A stretch of DNA of 49,607 nucleotides from Dehalococcoidia bacterium (lineage in GTDB: Bacteria > Chloroflexota > Dehalococcoidia > GIF9 > UBA5629), in assembly GCA_016930155.1 (NCBI GenBank), contig JAFGHL010000116.1:1-49607 (forward strand), given 5' to 3'. The notes beneath the pieces are model-generated. The model searched no databases, was not told the origin of the DNA, and saw only the letters and a program-made list of their open reading frames with translations. Numbering within the stretch: position 1 is the first letter of the stretch; each line of letters starts with the position of its first letter. The translations under genes and the position numbers were made by a program. Shown piece by piece: positions 1-7,356 of the stretch.

Positions 1-2
1 AT

Positions 3-269
3 ATGCGCCGCTTCCCCTGCCCCTCCCGCTCGACAGTGCAGGAGCGCGTGCCACGCGTAAAGGAACTGGTGGATAAGTCGGGCGCCCGGGGCGTGATCTT
101 CCTCTTCCAGAAGTTCTGCACGCCGCACCTGGCCGACTACCCGGCACTGTCGGAGGAATTAAGAAATGACGGCATACCGGTGCTGTCGATAGAGATGGAT
201 GAGAGCGGCAACATCGAGGGACAGCTCAAGACGCGCTTCGGCGCTTTCTTCGAGATGATAAATGGATAA
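3..269 (+). CDS. 2-hydroxyacyl-CoA dehydratase-type subunit, C-terminal part
   Basis: This is the last 88 codons of a gene that begins before the window; the apparent ATG at the edge is probably an internal Met. The fragment keeps the family's C-terminal pattern: a segment ending GVIFLFQKFCTPHLADYP, then PVLSIEMDES, then RFGAFFEMI. In the HgdB/BcrB/FldB family this region carries a cysteine near the catalytic Fe-S cluster and the final helix. The stop overlaps the next start by 8 bases, so the two are almost certainly co-translated subunits of one complex. Such enzymes remove water from 2-hydroxyacyl-CoA thioesters or reduce aromatic-CoA rings after activation by an ATP-dependent archerase. 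Family call is fair; substrate unknown. Confidence 0.7.
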   Translation: MRRFPCPSRSTVQERVPRVKELVDKSGARGVIFLFQKFCTPHLADYPALSEELRNDGIPVLSIEMDESGNIEGQLKTRFGAFFEMING

Positions 270-1521
270 GACACAGAATACGGGGAAATCGACCAAGCGG
301 CTGGCCACAGCCAGGGAACTGCAAAAGATCGTGGCCGAGTTCTACCTGGAGGGCCACGAGGCCAGGAAGACCGGCAAGCCCATCGGCTGGATGCCGCCCA
401 TGAACGGCCTGATCGAGATCTTCTATGCCATGGACCTGCAGCCGGTCTTCCCCGAGAACTGGTCCCCCGTCTGCGCCGCCTTCGGGCTGATACATAAAAA
501 TTACATGACCGCCGAGTCCATGGGGTTCTCACCGGACCTGTGCGGATACCTGCGCAACTGCGTGGGCTATATCAACGGCATCATGGGTGAGGAAGGGGTG
601 CCGTTGAACGGCCTGCCGGAACCCGACATGATCTTCGTGCCGGGCGCCGGCTGCATCCCCGCCATGAAAAACTTCCAGTACATCGCCAAACGCTTTCCCG
701 AAGCAAAGGTGTTCAACGCCGACCTGCCCCAGGTACCCATCGAGAACATACAGCGATACCATATCGATTACGCCATCGACGAGATAAAGCGTATCATCGA
801 CTTCCTGACCGAGGTGACCGGAAAAAAGATGGACTACGACCGCCTCGCGGCGGTGGTGCGGCTGTCCGACCAATCCTGCGCGCTGTGGGACGAGATCACC
901 TCGTACCGGCGCTGCATACCCACACCCATCTCAGCGGCTGAGGTGGGACTGATGTTTGTGATGGTGACAAGGCAGGGCACGCAGCTGGCGGTGGACTACC
1001 TGACCAGGGTCCGGGACGAGGTCAAACAGCGCGCCGAGAATAAGACCGGCATAATTGCCGAGGAGAAGGTGCGGCTGTTCTGGGACAACATACCGCTGTG
1101 GTACAACCTGGGACTTTTCAACTACTTCGAGAGATACGGGGGCGTGGTGGTGGCCGAGACCTACTCGGCGGCCTGGTCAATCCGGCTCGATACGTCCAAT
1201 CCGCTGGAAGCGCTGGCCATGAAATCGCTGCAGTCATACCCCATGGTGTCCTGCGTCTCGATGAAACGCAGGAAGGAGATGGTGCTCAAGGCCTGCCGGG
1301 ACTACCATATCGACGGCGTGATACTGCACTCCAACAAGTCCTGCCTGCCCATCACGCTGGGTCAGATGGACATCAAGCGCGCGCTGGAGAAGGAGCTGGG
1401 CGTGCCCTCGGTGGTGATCGAGGCCGACCATATGGACCCCGCCAACTTCTCGATGTCTCAGTTCGAGGACCGGGCCGGGGCGTTTATGGAGATGCTCCTT
1501 CAGAGGAAGGGGCGCAGCTAA
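262..1521 (+). CDS. 2-hydroxyacyl-CoA dehydratase family subunit
   Basis: A 419-residue protein of the usual length for the HgdB/BcrC/FldC family (2-hydroxyacyl-CoA dehydratases and class I benzoyl-CoA reductases). Visible features are GKPIGWMPPMNGLIEIF near residue 38, cysteines at 94, 100 and 131 in the part that normally helps bind a [4Fe-4S] cluster, HSNKSCLPITLGQ near the C-terminus and a closing DRAGAFMEML helix. It overlaps the preceding homologue by 8 bases, so the pair looks like the two subunits of a heterodimer. No activating ATPase is seen in the window; it may lie upstream. The gene points toward the catabolic cluster on the other strand, and shared chemistry is possible but not shown. 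Confidence 0.8.
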   Translation: MDKTQNTGKSTKRLATARELQKIVAEFYLEGHEARKTGKPIGWMPPMNGLIEIFYAMDLQPVFPENWSPVCAAFGLIHKNYMTAESMGFSPDLCGYLRNCVGYINGIMGEEGVPLNGLPEPDMIFVPGAGCIPAMKNFQYIAKRFPEAKVFNADLPQVPIENIQRYHIDYAIDEIKRIIDFLTEVTGKKMDYDRLAAVVRLSDQSCALWDEITSYRRCIPTPISAAEVGLMFVMVTRQGTQLAVDYLTRVRDEVKQRAENKTGIIAEEKVRLFWDNIPLWYNLGLFNYFERYGGVVVAETYSAAWSIRLDTSNPLEALAMKSLQSYPMVSCVSMKRRKEMVLKACRDYHIDGVILHSNKSCLPITLGQMDIKRALEKELGVPSVVIEADHMDPANFSMSQFEDRAGAFMEMLLQRKGRS

Positions 1522-1527
1522 AGCAAC

Positions 1528-1610
1528 GCCCCTACAACGGGATAGATTGCCGCGCTACGCTCGCAATGACGAGAGGGAAAAAGATTCGCAGTGACGAAGC
1601 AATCTTGACT
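1528..1610. repeat. Dispersed repeat, copy A (plus CGCCCCTACA motif)
   Basis: CGCCCCTACA at 1528-1537 also occurs at 11728 and, on the other strand, at 11791 and 40591. Directly after it, AGATTGCCGCG followed by CTCGCAATGACGAGAGG (from 1544) matches the copy at 2141, and GTGACGAAGCAATCTTG matches the copy near 9486. All copies lie between genes. I know no encoded product for this element. Confidence 0.75.
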
Positions 1611-1612
1611 GA

Positions 1613-1631
1613 TGTATACAGACTGTATACA
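1613..1631. promoter_or_regulatory. Tandem TGTATACA operator-like sites
   Basis: Two perfect 8-base palindromes, TGTATACA at 1613-1620 and 1624-1631, are separated by GAC and repeat with an 11-base period, about one helical turn. They lie just upstream of the short frame at 1637 and the ribbon-helix-helix protein at 1734. RHH antitoxins commonly repress their own operons through short tandem palindromes, so this is a good candidate autoregulatory operator. No clear -35/-10 pair was seen. Another TGTATACA occurs at 17652-17659. Confidence 0.55.
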
Positions 1632-1636
1632 ATTAA

Positions 1637-1732
1637 ATGAATGAGGGGAAAAACAGGTGGAAAGTAGCTACATCCAGGGGGATGACCGACAGCGAAAAGC
1701 AGCTTTACAAGAAATCAATCGGAGGCAATTAA
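1637..1732 (+). pseudogene. BrnT-like toxin, C-terminal remnant
   Basis: A 31-codon frame that stops one base before the RHH antitoxin start. Its product contains WKVATSRGMTDSEKQLYKK, which resembles the conserved end of BrnT toxins (roughly an I/V-S-A-R-x-M-T-x-x-E-x-x-x-Y pattern). The usual N-terminal 60 or so residues are missing: an in-frame TAA sits directly before the ATG, and upstream DNA is the TGTATACA pair and the dispersed repeat. The order toxin tail, then antitoxin, with almost no gap, is that of BrnT/BrnA loci. The match is by eye over about 20 residues. Confidence 0.5.
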
Positions 1733-1733
1733 T

Positions 1734-1967
1734 ATGAATGATATGGATAAGAGAATTAAGGAAATCGACCAGGGTGATGCTTGGGACGAGAACGATGAGG
1801 TTGTCCGGGTGGAAGTAAAAAAACCACTGGACAAGGTCATTCCCGTCCGTCTCTCCTCTGACAAGTGGGAGGAGATCAGAAGGGAAGCCAGGGAGCTCGG
1901 CGTGGGACCGACTACGCTGGCCCGCATGTGGATTTTAGAGCGCCTGCGCCAGCGGGTAAAGGCTTAG
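1734..1967 (+). CDS. CopG/BrnA-like ribbon-helix-helix antitoxin
   Basis: A 77-residue protein with an acidic N-terminal half followed by a CopG-type ribbon-helix-helix module: strand KVIPVRLS, helix SSDKWEEIRREARELG, turn VGP, helix TTLARMWILERLRQR. GGAGG at 1721 gives good spacing to the ATG. Proteins of this shape are the DNA-binding antitoxins of BrnT-type toxins; they neutralise the toxin and repress the operon. Only a toxin tail remains upstream, so this is probably an orphan antitoxin, able at most to regulate or to neutralise related toxins elsewhere. The TGTATACA pair upstream is its likely operator. Confidence 0.8.
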   Translation: MNDMDKRIKEIDQGDAWDENDEVVRVEVKKPLDKVIPVRLSSDKWEEIRREARELGVGPTTLARMWILERLRQRVKA

Positions 1968-1991
1968 TTAAAATAAGGATACGCGTGAGTA

Positions 1992-2129
1992 GTGACTGTG
2001 TGTCTGCAAGATTTAGCCGACCAGAGGCTGAAACAACAAATGGCTGAAGGATATAAGGCGTTAGCCGAAGACAATTTAGATTTTGCTAATCAAGCAATAA
2101 GCATTGCGCAAGGAGTATTGACTGATTAG
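1992..2129 (+). CDS. Small MazE-like antitoxin remnant (tentative)
   Basis: A 45-codon frame with GTG starts at 1992 and 1998 and an ATG at 2040. The product includes LADQRLKQQMAEGYKALAED and then NLDFANQAISIAQGVL, a charged helical pattern like the C-terminal part of small antitoxins encoded just before MazF-type toxins. No toxin follows; the frame ends a few bases before a dispersed repeat. No good ribosome binding site is visible. It may be a decayed antitoxin or chance. The family call is weak and rests on the helical pattern and the neighbouring toxin-antitoxin remnants. Confidence 0.35.
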   Translation: MTVCLQDLADQRLKQQMAEGYKALAEDNLDFANQAISIAQGVLTD

Positions 2130-2140
2130 GGATTATGTTT

Positions 2141-2232
2141 AGATTGCCGCGGCCTTCGGCCTCGCAATGACGAGAGGAAAAAACGGTCGCAATGACGAGG
2201 GGAAAAGGACGCGCAATGACGGGGCAGGAAGG
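2141..2232. repeat. Dispersed repeat, copy B with short tandem units
   Basis: Begins AGATTGCCGCG like copy A, then gives three imperfect tandem units built on CGCAATGACGAGGGG, about 24 bases apart. Together with copy A, in the same orientation, it brackets the toxin-antitoxin remnants at 1637-2129. Confidence 0.75.
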
Positions 2233-2236
2233 GTGG

Positions 2237-3130
2237 TTATTTCTTGCCCAGGAAATCGGGCTTGAGAAAGGCCGGGTCGCTCCAGTCGTAAAACCCTTTA
2301 CCCGTCTTCATGCCCAGTAGGCCTTTGTCGATCATGTCCGTCAACGCCTGCGGCGGCTGGTCCTGCGGATCGCGGCTCTCGTTGTAGTAGGCCATCTCGA
2401 TGTCGCGTACCACGTCCAACCCTATCACGTCCATCATGGCAAAGGGCCCCAGCTCGACTTTGAACTGCAGCATCCAGGAACGGTCGATATCCATGGGATC
2501 ACCGTACCCTCCCGCCCAAAGCTTGAGCGACTCGCGCTTGACCATCCTCCAGAGACGGTTGCCCAGGTAGCCCATGATGGGCTTTTTGACCACGACGGGG
2601 ACGCAGCCGATGCTCTTCACCCACGCTCTGGCGGACTCAATGTTGTCGGCGGAGGTAGCAGTGCCGGGCATGATGTCCACCAGCGGCAGGTCGATCATGG
2701 GCGAGTCGAAATGTATATTTAACACCCTGTCTTTACGCGAGACCGCGTCCTCCAGCTTGACGACCGGTATGGATGAGCTGTTGGAGGCGATCAGCGCCCC
2801 GGCCGGCGCGGCCGATTCAACCTGCTTGAATATCTTCTTCTTGAGGTCGATGTTTTCGCTGACCGCTTCAATGGCCAGGTCGGCGTCCGCCACAGCTTCG
2901 GACAGCGAAGCGCAATATTTAATCTTACCCTGGGCCGCATCCAGCCTCTCCGACTGCGCGGCCATACCTTTCAGGCCGAAGATGCCCTTGAGATCGCCGA
3001 TGGTTTTAGCGGCGGAATCCGGATTGACATCATAGACTTTAACGTTATAGCCGGCCAGGGCTGCCATGGCTGAGATCTGCACGCCCATGAAGCCCGCGCC
3101 GATCACGGCTACCTTATTTATCTTGAGCAT
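2237..3130 (-). CDS. 3-hydroxyacyl-CoA dehydrogenase (HAD/HBD family)
   Basis: 297 residues, the usual length of single-domain-pair 3-hydroxyacyl-CoA or 3-hydroxybutyryl-CoA dehydrogenases. The N-terminal Rossmann fold shows VAVIGAGFMG (glycines 11, 13, 16) for NAD(P); EAVSENIDLKK near 88 and NIHFDSP with His140 correspond to the catalytic Glu-His region; the C-terminal helical domain starts near 185 with NRLWRM. It would oxidise a 3-hydroxyacyl-CoA to the 3-ketoacyl-CoA or run in reverse. A strong GGGGAGGG site precedes the ATG. Last gene of the minus-strand catabolic cluster, 39 bases after the BKACE gene, whose product acts on beta-keto acids, which fits a shared pathway. Confidence 0.88.
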   Translation of the reverse strand: MLKINKVAVIGAGFMGVQISAMAALAGYNVKVYDVNPDSAAKTIGDLKGIFGLKGMAAQSERLDAAQGKIKYCASLSEAVADADLAIEAVSENIDLKKKIFKQVESAAPAGALIASNSSSIPVVKLEDAVSRKDRVLNIHFDSPMIDLPLVDIMPGTATSADNIESARAWVKSIGCVPVVVKKPIMGYLGNRLWRMVKRESLKLWAGGYGDPMDIDRSWMLQFKVELGPFAMMDVIGLDVVRDIEMAYYNESRDPQDQPPQALTDMIDKGLLGMKTGKGFYDWSDPAFLKPDFLGKK

Positions 3131-3169
3131 AATGCCCTCCCCTAATAACTGAGTATGCCGGGACGGTAC

Positions 3170-4042
3170 CTATTTGCGGCGCAGGCCGAGTATCTCGCGC
3201 GCCTCGGCAGGCGTGGCCACCGGCCTGTCCATAACGGCGGCCAGCTCCCGCACCCATTTGGCCTGCTCCCAGCTTCCTTTGGCCAACTCACCGCCCGGCA
3301 TCCTGATATTGTCCTCCAGTCCGATCCTGACATGCCCGCCGGTCAGCAAGCTCATGACCGCGGCCTGAACCTGGTTGGGTCCCACACCGCAGACGCCGAA
3401 GGTCGAGCCTTCGGGCAGCAGGTCCAGCATGGTCAGGTGTAGCGAGGGATTGAAGGCGATGCCGCCGAAGGCGCCGTACACGAACTGGAAGTTGAGCGGC
3501 GCGGCGAAGAGGTCCTTCTGCTTGCTCAGCAGCTGTATGTTGTAGATGCCTGCCGGGTCGTATATCTCGAACTCCGGCTTGACCCCGTGCTGCTTCATGA
3601 CCTTGGCGAAATCGGCGATCATGCCCAGTTTGTTCTCGAAGGTGTATTCGAAGAAGACCTCGCCGGTCTTGTGGTCGGCGATGCCGTCGTTCATGGTGGC
3701 CGTGTTCATGCTGCCGATGTCCGGCTTGAGCTCGATAATGGGCGCTATGCGCTGCTCCGGCGTCAGCCCGACCGTGATGGCCGTGCTCAGGTTGATGATG
3801 ATATCGGGACATTTCTTGCGGATGGCCTCCACGGTGGCCTTGATGACGCCCACATCGGCGGTGGCAAACTCGGTTTTGGTGTCGCGGGCATGGATGTGCA
3901 CGACGCTTACGCCGTACTGCATGCACTTCTCGCACTCGTCCGCGAACTCCTGCGGGGTGTAGGGCACGGCCGGGTTATTCGATTTGAAGGTGGCGCCGCC
4001 CGATACGGCGGCGGTAATGATTAACTTATCTCCCTTGGCCAC
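3170..4042 (-). CDS. BKACE (DUF849) beta-keto acid cleavage enzyme
   Basis: 290 residues, matching the BKACE family whose founding member is 3-keto-5-aminohexanoate cleavage enzyme (Kce) of lysine fermentation. These TIM-barrel zinc enzymes transfer a beta-keto acid fragment onto acetyl-CoA, giving a new acyl-CoA and acetoacetate. The zinc site is visible: VVHIHARD with His49 and His51, and Glu243 in RIGLEDN. The N-terminal KLIITAAVSGG is also typical. The start is GTG, with AAGGAG six bases before it. It sits between the aldehyde dehydrogenase and the 3-hydroxyacyl-CoA dehydrogenase. BKACE substrates vary widely and specificity cannot be read here; a lysine pathway is only one option, since the other kam/kdd genes are absent. 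Confidence 0.88.
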   Translation of the reverse strand: MAKGDKLIITAAVSGGATFKSNNPAVPYTPQEFADECEKCMQYGVSVVHIHARDTKTEFATADVGVIKATVEAIRKKCPDIIINLSTAITVGLTPEQRIAPIIELKPDIGSMNTATMNDGIADHKTGEVFFEYTFENKLGMIADFAKVMKQHGVKPEFEIYDPAGIYNIQLLSKQKDLFAAPLNFQFVYGAFGGIAFNPSLHLTMLDLLPEGSTFGVCGVGPNQVQAAVMSLLTGGHVRIGLEDNIRMPGGELAKGSWEQAKWVRELAAVMDRPVATPAEAREILGLRRK

Positions 4043-4073
4043 TCTGGTCTCCTTTCAGTTATTTTCGCCTGTA

Positions 4074-5516
4074 TCAATAGGTCCCCGAGAGGAACTTGGC
4101 CAGGTTCCACTTCCACTTCGTGTATGGAGGGTTGATGGCCTGACTGACCAGCTCGGTCCATGTCCCCTGGCGGATGACGCTCTTGCGGTGGCTGAACGCC
4201 TCGAAGCTCAGCTTGCCGTGATAGGTGCCCATTCCGCTGGGGCCGACGCCGCCGAAAGGTATGCCCGGCGTGGCGCTGTGCAGGTTGGCCGTGTTGATGT
4301 CCACGCCGCCGGCGGTGGTCCTCTCCAGTATCATCCTCTCCTCACCCCGGTCCTCGGTATAGATACACTGGGCCAGCGGCTTGGGACGCGCGTTGACGAA
4401 CTGGATGGCCGTCTCAAGGTCGGGCACGGCGATCACCGGCATGACCGGACCGAATATCTCCTCCTGCATGAGGGGACTGTCCGGAGAGACGTTGACCAGC
4501 ACCGTGGGCTCGATATACAGGTCGGACTCATCGGTCCGGCCTCCCACGTAGACCTGCTGGTCTTTGAGCAGTGCGACCACGCGCCTGAAGTGATGCACGT
4601 TCACGATACGGCCGTAGTCCTCGCTCTTCTGGGGGTCGTCGCCGTAAAACTCCTTAATCGTTTTGGCCATGCACTCCAGGAAGGGCTGCTCGACCGATTT
4701 CTCAACCAGCACGTAGTCAGGCGCGGTGCAGGTCTGGCCGTTGTTGTAAAACTTGCCCCAGGCCAGGCGCCGGCAGGCTACCTGCATTTTGGCGTTTTTA
4801 GTGAAAAAGGCGGGGCATTTGCCGCCCAGCTCCAGGTTCACGGTGGTAAGGTTCTTGGCCGCGGCCTCGAGAACGATGCGTCCCACACGCCCGTTGCCGG
4901 TATAGAAGATATGGTCGAAGTGCTGCGCCAGCAGGGCGGTGGTCTGCGCCACGCCGCCCTCGACCACGGCCACCGCGTCGTTATCCATATACTGCGGCAC
5001 ATACTTGGCCACCAGACCGGACGTATGCGGAGCTATCTCGGACGGCTTGATCACCACGCAGTTGCCGGCGCCGATGGCGCCCACCGTGGGATTCATAACC
5101 AGCTCCAGCGGGTAGTTCCAGGGGGCAATGACCAGCGTCACGCCCAGAGGATCGAGCACGGTCCAGGCTTTGGATGGGAAAAAGCCGAAGTCCGGCTCCA
5201 GCGGCCTGGGCCTGACCCATTTCTTCAGCCCCTTGATGGCTACGTCTATCTCGTTCTGCGCGCAGAAAACGTCGCCGGTCCAGGCTTCATACAGCGGCCG
5301 CCCGGTGTCGTAAGTGAGCGCGTCGATGAACTCCCGGTAGTGCTCCTTCAACATGGCCCTCATGGCTTTGAGCTGGCCCATACGCCAGTTTATATCGTGT
5401 GTTTTTCTTGTGTTGAAGGTATCGCGCAGCTTCTTGACTATGGCTGCGATATCCTCGGCCGAGGCCGTGCCCTGTACGGGCGGCAGGCGACGGCCCGTCG
5501 TGCTTACTTTATCCAT
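4074..5516 (-). CDS. Aldehyde dehydrogenase family protein
   Basis: 480 residues in the ALDH3-like branch of NAD(P)-dependent aldehyde dehydrogenases. Motifs (numbered from the chosen start): PWNY with Asn134, LELGGKCP with general base Glu229, NNGQTCTAPDY with nucleophile Cys263, and EIFGPVMPV in the catalytic domain. An in-frame ATG 15 bases upstream (5531) is rejected as start because its own bases form the GGAGG that serves the ATG at 5516. It would oxidise an aldehyde to the acid, or to a thioester in some relatives. It lies 43 bases after the mutase-like gene and just before BKACE, so it may process the product of the rearrangement step. Confidence 0.88.
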   Translation of the reverse strand: MDKVSTTGRRLPPVQGTASAEDIAAIVKKLRDTFNTRKTHDINWRMGQLKAMRAMLKEHYREFIDALTYDTGRPLYEAWTGDVFCAQNEIDVAIKGLKKWVRPRPLEPDFGFFPSKAWTVLDPLGVTLVIAPWNYPLELVMNPTVGAIGAGNCVVIKPSEIAPHTSGLVAKYVPQYMDNDAVAVVEGGVAQTTALLAQHFDHIFYTGNGRVGRIVLEAAAKNLTTVNLELGGKCPAFFTKNAKMQVACRRLAWGKFYNNGQTCTAPDYVLVEKSVEQPFLECMAKTIKEFYGDDPQKSEDYGRIVNVHHFRRVVALLKDQQVYVGGRTDESDLYIEPTVLVNVSPDSPLMQEEIFGPVMPVIAVPDLETAIQFVNARPKPLAQCIYTEDRGEERMILERTTAGGVDINTANLHSATPGIPFGGVGPSGMGTYHGKLSFEAFSHRKSVIRQGTWTELVSQAINPPYTKWKWNLAKFLSGTY

Positions 5517-5559
5517 AACTCTATCCTCCATTATTAGTGAGTAGCCCCGTCAACAGCAG

Positions 5560-7311
5560 CTACACTTTAGTCATCTGCTTGAACAGTGCGTTGATGTCTT
5601 CGCAGGTCTTGATGCCGAGTGCCGTAAGCTGGTCCGTGACGTCGATCGGCTCGGAGACGCCGTCGACGATGGTGTTGAGCACGCCGCCCATGAATACGTT
5701 GACGGGCTGTCTGCGCCTGCGGGACTCCTCCACCAGATTGGTGCCCCATTCCAGGCACTGGCCGTTGTGCGTGCTGACGGCGATATAGGGCGTGCCCGCT
5801 TTGTGGGCGGCGTCCAGTAGCTGCTCTGCATCCTGGTCGACTCCCGCGTGCACAACGCTGGCGCCGAAGGCGTTGAGCACCCCCTCCAGCACATAGAGGC
5901 CGAACTCATGCGTATCGGTGGAGCCGGCCACGATCTTCTTTCCGCTGATGGCGTCGCCCAGCTTCTCCTGGCGGATGGCGTCCACCGTGAAATCGGTTAT
6001 CATCTGCTGCATCATGATCAGGTCGGTGGGCGCGAAGGGGACGATGCCACGGTATTTTTTGGGGTCCCTCTCGCCCGGATGGTACAGCTGCTCCAGCCTG
6101 GCCCCGCCCAGGCGGCGCACCGCCAGCAGCAGCTCGACGGGATCTTTGATATCCACGCCCAATTCGGGAAGACCTTTCAAAATATTCCTGAAAAATTTCC
6201 TGCCGTTGACGGCAAGCACCCTTTTTAGCTTTTTGATCTCGGCCTCGTTGAAGATTTTGGCCTCTTCGAACTCGGGCGCCTTGCGCAGCCCCGCCGCGCA
6301 GGCCAGTATGACGTCGGCTATCTCGGTTAATGTGGGAACCCTGACGGCCTCCATGATCGGTTTGGCGCTGTAAAACGCGCCGGTCTTATATTTACGTTCC
6401 AGTATGGCGTAGGGCATGAAGTCCGCCAGCACCAAACCGTAGTTGGACTGTGCGTCCTCGCTGACCTCGATGGTATTGCCCTCCACGTGCACCATAACGA
6501 TATCGTCCGTCCCCAGCGCCGCACTCAGCACTTCATGACTCGCCAGCCAGGTAGCCATCTTGGAGGGTATGTGGCTGATCAGTCCGCCCAGACCTGTCAT
6601 GTACCTGGCCCCGCAGAGCTTCTCGACGATATACTGCTCCAGCAGGCAGTAGCCGACCTCGGAAGCATGGTCGATAAACCCGGCCGATGTGCCGTCGCCC
6701 ATGTAGCTGCCGATGCCCGCGCCCTGTTCGCGCTTGCCGGCCAGTATGCCCAGGGCTTCGACCGTGGCCGCGACCTGTCCCACGTCGTCGTGCCAGTAGG
6801 GATAGTTCCAGGTGAACTGGGACATGGTGCCCAGACCGGGGGCGCCTGCCTTGAGCGCGTTGACCGCGTTGCTCACCGAGTTGGGTGTTCCAACCATGTT
6901 GTCGGCGAAGAGCGGCATGATGGGCGCCGCCTGGGCCACTTTAACGAAGTCTTCCGGGCCGTCCAGTGTGAAGCTGGTGCCCCTGGGCGCCTTGCTGCGC
7001 AAGTCGCCGCGCGGCAGCCCGTTGACCCAGTTGCTGGTGACGATCATGGCGCCCACGTCGGTGCCCCTTTCCTTGCACCTGGCGTACAGCTCCTTCATCG
7101 ACTCCACCTGCTCCTGCACCGTGGCCAGCCCCATCTGCGCAACGAAGAGCACGTTGCCCTCCCCTGTATTCCGGCGCCTCCAGTCCGACAGGGTGAGGCC
7201 CCTCTCGCGCTGGAAGGCGCTCACGCCCATCTCTATGCTGCGGCCGGTTTTCAGGCCCTTTTCCAATACCTGTTTGCCTTTGGGTAATCCTTTCGGTATC
7301 AATTCTGACAT
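5560..7311 (-). CDS. Cobalamin mutase-like fusion (barrel plus B12-binding domain)
   Basis: 583 residues. The last 127 form a Rossmann-like cobalamin-binding domain: D466-T-H468-x-x-G471 (the DxHxxG of base-off/His-on B12 proteins), then AVSTHNG near 511 and FMGG near 540. The first 440 or so look like the TIM barrel of carbon-skeleton mutases; NGLPRG, the GTPNS segment and a long Gly/Ser/Tyr-rich middle (PYWHDD, GSYMGDGTS) recall glutamate mutase epsilon subunit, which normally has its B12 domain on a separate chain. The ATG is chosen over an in-frame GTG nine bases upstream because GAGGTGG precedes it at proper spacing. Substrate unknown; neighbours suggest an amino, keto or hydroxy acid. 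B12 binding is fairly sure, mutase activity is inference. Confidence 0.65.
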   Translation of the reverse strand: MSELIPKGLPKGKQVLEKGLKTGRSIEMGVSAFQRERGLTLSDWRRRNTGEGNVLFVAQMGLATVQEQVESMKELYARCKERGTDVGAMIVTSNWVNGLPRGDLRSKAPRGTSFTLDGPEDFVKVAQAAPIMPLFADNMVGTPNSVSNAVNALKAGAPGLGTMSQFTWNYPYWHDDVGQVAATVEALGILAGKREQGAGIGSYMGDGTSAGFIDHASEVGYCLLEQYIVEKLCGARYMTGLGGLISHIPSKMATWLASHEVLSAALGTDDIVMVHVEGNTIEVSEDAQSNYGLVLADFMPYAILERKYKTGAFYSAKPIMEAVRVPTLTEIADVILACAAGLRKAPEFEEAKIFNEAEIKKLKRVLAVNGRKFFRNILKGLPELGVDIKDPVELLLAVRRLGGARLEQLYHPGERDPKKYRGIVPFAPTDLIMMQQMITDFTVDAIRQEKLGDAISGKKIVAGSTDTHEFGLYVLEGVLNAFGASVVHAGVDQDAEQLLDAAHKAGTPYIAVSTHNGQCLEWGTNLVEESRRRRQPVNVFMGGVLNTIVDGVSEPIDVTDQLTALGIKTCEDINALFKQMTKV

Positions 7312-7356
7312 CTGTTCCACCTCGATCTGAATCTCAATCTGAATCTAAATCCGTAT

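Noticed and set aside
5516-5531. ATG at 5531 as the aldehyde dehydrogenase start
   Set aside because: Those bases form the GGAGG ribosome binding site for the ATG at 5516.
3984-5537. Long plus-strand frame of 517 codons opposite the aldehyde dehydrogenase
   Set aside because: It is the complement of a clear aldehyde dehydrogenase with all catalytic motifs; the product is low-complexity His/Gly/Val-rich and has no recognisable domain.
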